Shown one piece after another: positions 62,409 to 64,000 of a stretch of DNA of 64,000 bases. Origin of the DNA: Asanoa sp. WMMD1127 (GTDB taxonomy: Bacteria > Actinomycetota > Actinomycetes > Mycobacteriales > Micromonosporaceae); contig NZ_JARUBP010000001.1 in assembly GCF_029626225.1 (NCBI RefSeq), forward strand, positions 3,534,001 to 3,598,000, given 5' to 3'. Each line of letters opens with the position of its first letter. Position 1 is the first letter of the stretch. The position numbers and the translations under genes are program-made. The notes beneath the pieces are model-generated. The model ran no database searches. It was not told the origin of the DNA and was given only the letters and a program-made list of their open reading frames with translations.

Positions 62409-63067
62409 TGGGTTTCGAGCCCGGCAGCTTGATCGTCCATCGCAACGCCCGACGCGACCGCCTGGGCTGGGTGCGCCCCGCCCGGGTGGTCTCCGACGAC
62501 GAGCGCGGCCTGCTGGTGTGGATCGCGCCCGGCTCCGTAGTCGCGTCCGAGGTCGCCGCCGACGGCCGCGGCATGCGGGCGATGCCGTTCGCCGAGTGGG
62601 TCACGCTGACCTACGGCGTGCGGCAGCATCCGTGGCTGGGCTACGGCGTGCTCAAGTTGCACCCGGTCGGCGAGGACCACTCGGTCTGGTGGTTCCGCAC
62701 GGCCTCCGGTGAGTTCGCCAACTGGTACGTGAACCTCGAGGAGCGCGCCGTCCGCTGGGACGACGGTGGCCTGGCCGGCATCGACGTGGTCGACCAGGAC
62801 CTCGACATCGTGGTCGAGCCGGACCGGTCATGGCGGTGGAAGGACGAGGACGAGTTCACCGAGCGACTGGCCTTTCCGGACCATTACTGGGTACGCGACG
62901 AGGCCGCCGTACGCGCCGAAGGTTGGCGGGTCGTCAAGCGGATCGAGGCGGGAGAGTTCCCGTTCGACGGCACGTGGTGCGACTTCCGGCCGGACCCGTC
63001 GTGGGTGACGCCGGCGGCGCTGCCGGCGGGCTGGGACCGGCCGGTAGCGGAGCGGTTCTCTCCGTAG
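62408..63067 (+). CDS. DUF402-family protein, paralogue 1
   Basis: A 219-aa protein of the DUF402/FomD-Ntdp family, whose characterised members hydrolyse nucleoside tri/diphosphates or CMP-phosphonate. Signature stretch: ANWYVNLEERAVRWDD, then VDQDLDIVVEPDRSWRWKDE, with the metal-binding Asp/Glu cluster, and FPFDGTWCDFRPD near the end. The ATG overlaps the proS stop. The natural substrate is unknown. Confidence 0.88.
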   Translation: MGFEPGSLIVHRNARRDRLGWVRPARVVSDDERGLLVWIAPGSVVASEVAADGRGMRAMPFAEWVTLTYGVRQHPWLGYGVLKLHPVGEDHSVWWFRTASGEFANWYVNLEERAVRWDDGGLAGIDVVDQDLDIVVEPDRSWRWKDEDEFTERLAFPDHYWVRDEAAVRAEGWRVVKRIEAGEFPFDGTWCDFRPDPSWVTPAALPAGWDRPVAERFSP

Positions 63068-63070
63068 GCT
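63065..63070 (+). promoter_or_regulatory. -10 element for the second DUF402 gene, embedded in a stop codon
   Basis: TAGGCT begins with the TAG stop of the first DUF402 gene and ends 7 nt before the ATG of the second. Confidence 0.5.
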
Positions 63071-63077
63071 GCCCCAC

Positions 63078-63728
63078 ATGGGTTTCGCTCCGGGCCGCGC
63101 GGTGGTGCGGCGCTACTGGCGTGGCGGTCGGATCAGCTTCGTGAGCTCGATGGTGGTGGTCGCCGACGACGACCGCGGCCTGCGGCTGTGGCAACCGGCC
63201 GGCACCACATTCTGGCGGCTGATGACCCCCGACGGCCGCACCCACCACGACGGCACGATCGACGAGCTCGGCCCGATGGAGCTGACGCCGCAGCCCTGGC
63301 TCGGCGGTCCGATCATGCCGTTCCACCCGGCCGACGGCTCGCCGTGGTCGGTCTGGTGGTTCTTCGACGAGCACACGGGCGACTTCGCCGGCTGGTACGT
63401 GAACCTGGAGGACCCGTTCCGCCGCTGGGACGACGGCGCCCTGGGCGGCATCGACACCGCCGACCACGCGCTGGACATCCGGGTCGCCCCGGACGGGTCG
63501 TGGCAGTGGAAGGACGAGGACGAGCTGGCGGACAAGACGGGCCACCGTGACTACTGGGACGCGGCGGGCGCGGCCCAGATCCGCCACACCGGCGAAGCGG
63601 TCGTCGAGCTGATCGAGGCGGGCAAGTTCCCCTTCGACGGCACCTGGTGCGACCTCCGCCCATCCCCGTCGTGGCAGGTCCCGAGCGATCGCCCAGCCGG
63701 CTGGGACCGCCCGCGCCAGGTCGGCTAA
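63078..63728 (+). CDS. DUF402-family protein, paralogue 2
   Basis: A 216-aa paralogue of the preceding gene, with the same motif order: AGWYVNLEDPFRRWDDGALG, HALDIRVAPDGSWQWKDEDE and FPFDGTWCDLRPSPSW. The two differ clearly in the N-terminal barrel (VVRRYWRGGRISFVSSMVVV here), so the duplication is old or the substrates differ. It is probably transcribed leaderless from its own promoter as well as by read-through. Confidence 0.88.
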   Translation: MGFAPGRAVVRRYWRGGRISFVSSMVVVADDDRGLRLWQPAGTTFWRLMTPDGRTHHDGTIDELGPMELTPQPWLGGPIMPFHPADGSPWSVWWFFDEHTGDFAGWYVNLEDPFRRWDDGALGGIDTADHALDIRVAPDGSWQWKDEDELADKTGHRDYWDAAGAAQIRHTGEAVVELIEAGKFPFDGTWCDLRPSPSWQVPSDRPAGWDRPRQVG

Positions 63729-64000
63729 GCGGGCGACGCGGTGCGCAGGCCCGCCGCCTCGGCCGCGACCATCATCCGCTTGTCATAGGTGATCACGTGG
63801 TCGACCGCGGCGCCGGCGACGGCCGCGGTGGCCACGTGGATGGCGTCGAGGGAGCGCAGCACGGCCGGCGGAAGCTGGCGCGCCGCGTCGAGGACGTCGT
63901 GGGTGGTCGCGATGGCCGCGATGGTGGCACCACCGACACGTACGCCGGTCGAGTCGGGCACCGCGGCCGCGGCCAGGCCCGGCTCGTCGACCGCCAGCAG
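63725..64000 (-). CDS. PIN-domain protein (VapC-like), 5' end beyond the window
   Basis: The C-terminal 91 residues of a PIN-domain protein: ARQLPPAVLRSLDAIHVATA contains the conserved Asp, and VDHVITYDKRMMVAAEAAGL the final Asp and the T-x-D element of PIN nucleases. The frame is open to the window edge, so the start and any VapB antitoxin gene lie outside. VapC toxins cleave RNA; PIN proteins without antitoxin also exist. It overlaps the DUF402 gene end by 4 nt. Confidence 0.75.
   Translation of the reverse strand: MLAVDEPGLAAAAVPDSTGVRVGGATIAAIATTHDVLDAARQLPPAVLRSLDAIHVATAAVAGAAVDHVITYDKRMMVAAEAAGLRTASPA

Overview
The window is chromosomal DNA from a very GC-rich actinobacterium, most likely a Micromonosporaceae member (inference). 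The grounds are the base composition, the frequent GTG starts, the many leaderless-looking promoters, and a gene order matching the conserved actinobacterial ppk–cofC–gpsA–ddl–recG–rpmB–thiL–rsmD–coaD–rpmF–plsX–rnc–mutM–smc–ftsY–amt–glnK–glnD–ffh–proS backbone also known from mycobacteria. I saw no rRNA, tRNA, insertion sequence, prophage or CRISPR array.

Layout. 1-9.4 kb: an EEP-family nuclease/phosphatase (probably cut by the window edge); a leftward polyphosphate block (ppk1, CYTH-CHAD protein, MutT1-like Nudix/phosphatase); cofC; and a rightward plsC–gpsA–PLP-enzyme run. 9.4-17.3 kb: ddl, a HIT protein, recG with its DAK2 partner, and an NAD-dependent epimerase. 17.4-24.3 kb: rpmB, an acetyltransferase, an ECF sigma factor with a membrane partner, thiL with a divergent Lrp-type/DUF3515 pair, a TIM-barrel hydrolase, a YceI protein and an LPXTG surface protein. 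24.6-32.2 kb: rsmD–coaD, a SepIVA-like coiled coil, DUF177–rpmF–plsX–rnc–mutM, then two proline-rich membrane proteins, one with a trypsin-like domain.

32.2-36.7 kb is the main accessory interest: three leftward genes with ATGA overlaps encode a PelF-like glycosyltransferase, a PelG-like polytopic membrane protein and a spherulin-4/GH135-type protein, with a CAP-domain protein upstream. This looks like a minimal Pel-like (galactosamine-rich) exopolysaccharide module. 36.9-46.7 kb: a small coiled-coil protein, smc, a HAD hydrolase, a MazEF-type toxin-antitoxin pair, DinB and PhoD proteins, ftsY and a phosphotransferase. 46.8-50.9 kb: the nitrogen-sensing amt–glnK–glnD operon behind a GlnR-like site. 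50.9-55.7 kb: an ABC transporter, a two-component system and a cyclase-like protein. 56-64 kb: ffh, Uma2, VOC and amidohydrolase genes, a CMD-family protein, proS, two tandem DUF402 paralogues and the end of a PIN-domain gene.

Non-coding signals include a 36-bp perfect palindrome and ~172-bp tandem repeats upstream of proS, a dispersed 75-bp intergenic repeat, a 19-bp perfect inverted repeat between ddl and the HIT gene, several terminator hairpins, and more than a dozen TANNNT hexamers 6-8 nt before start codons. In three cases the -10 hexamer contains the stop codon of the gene before it.
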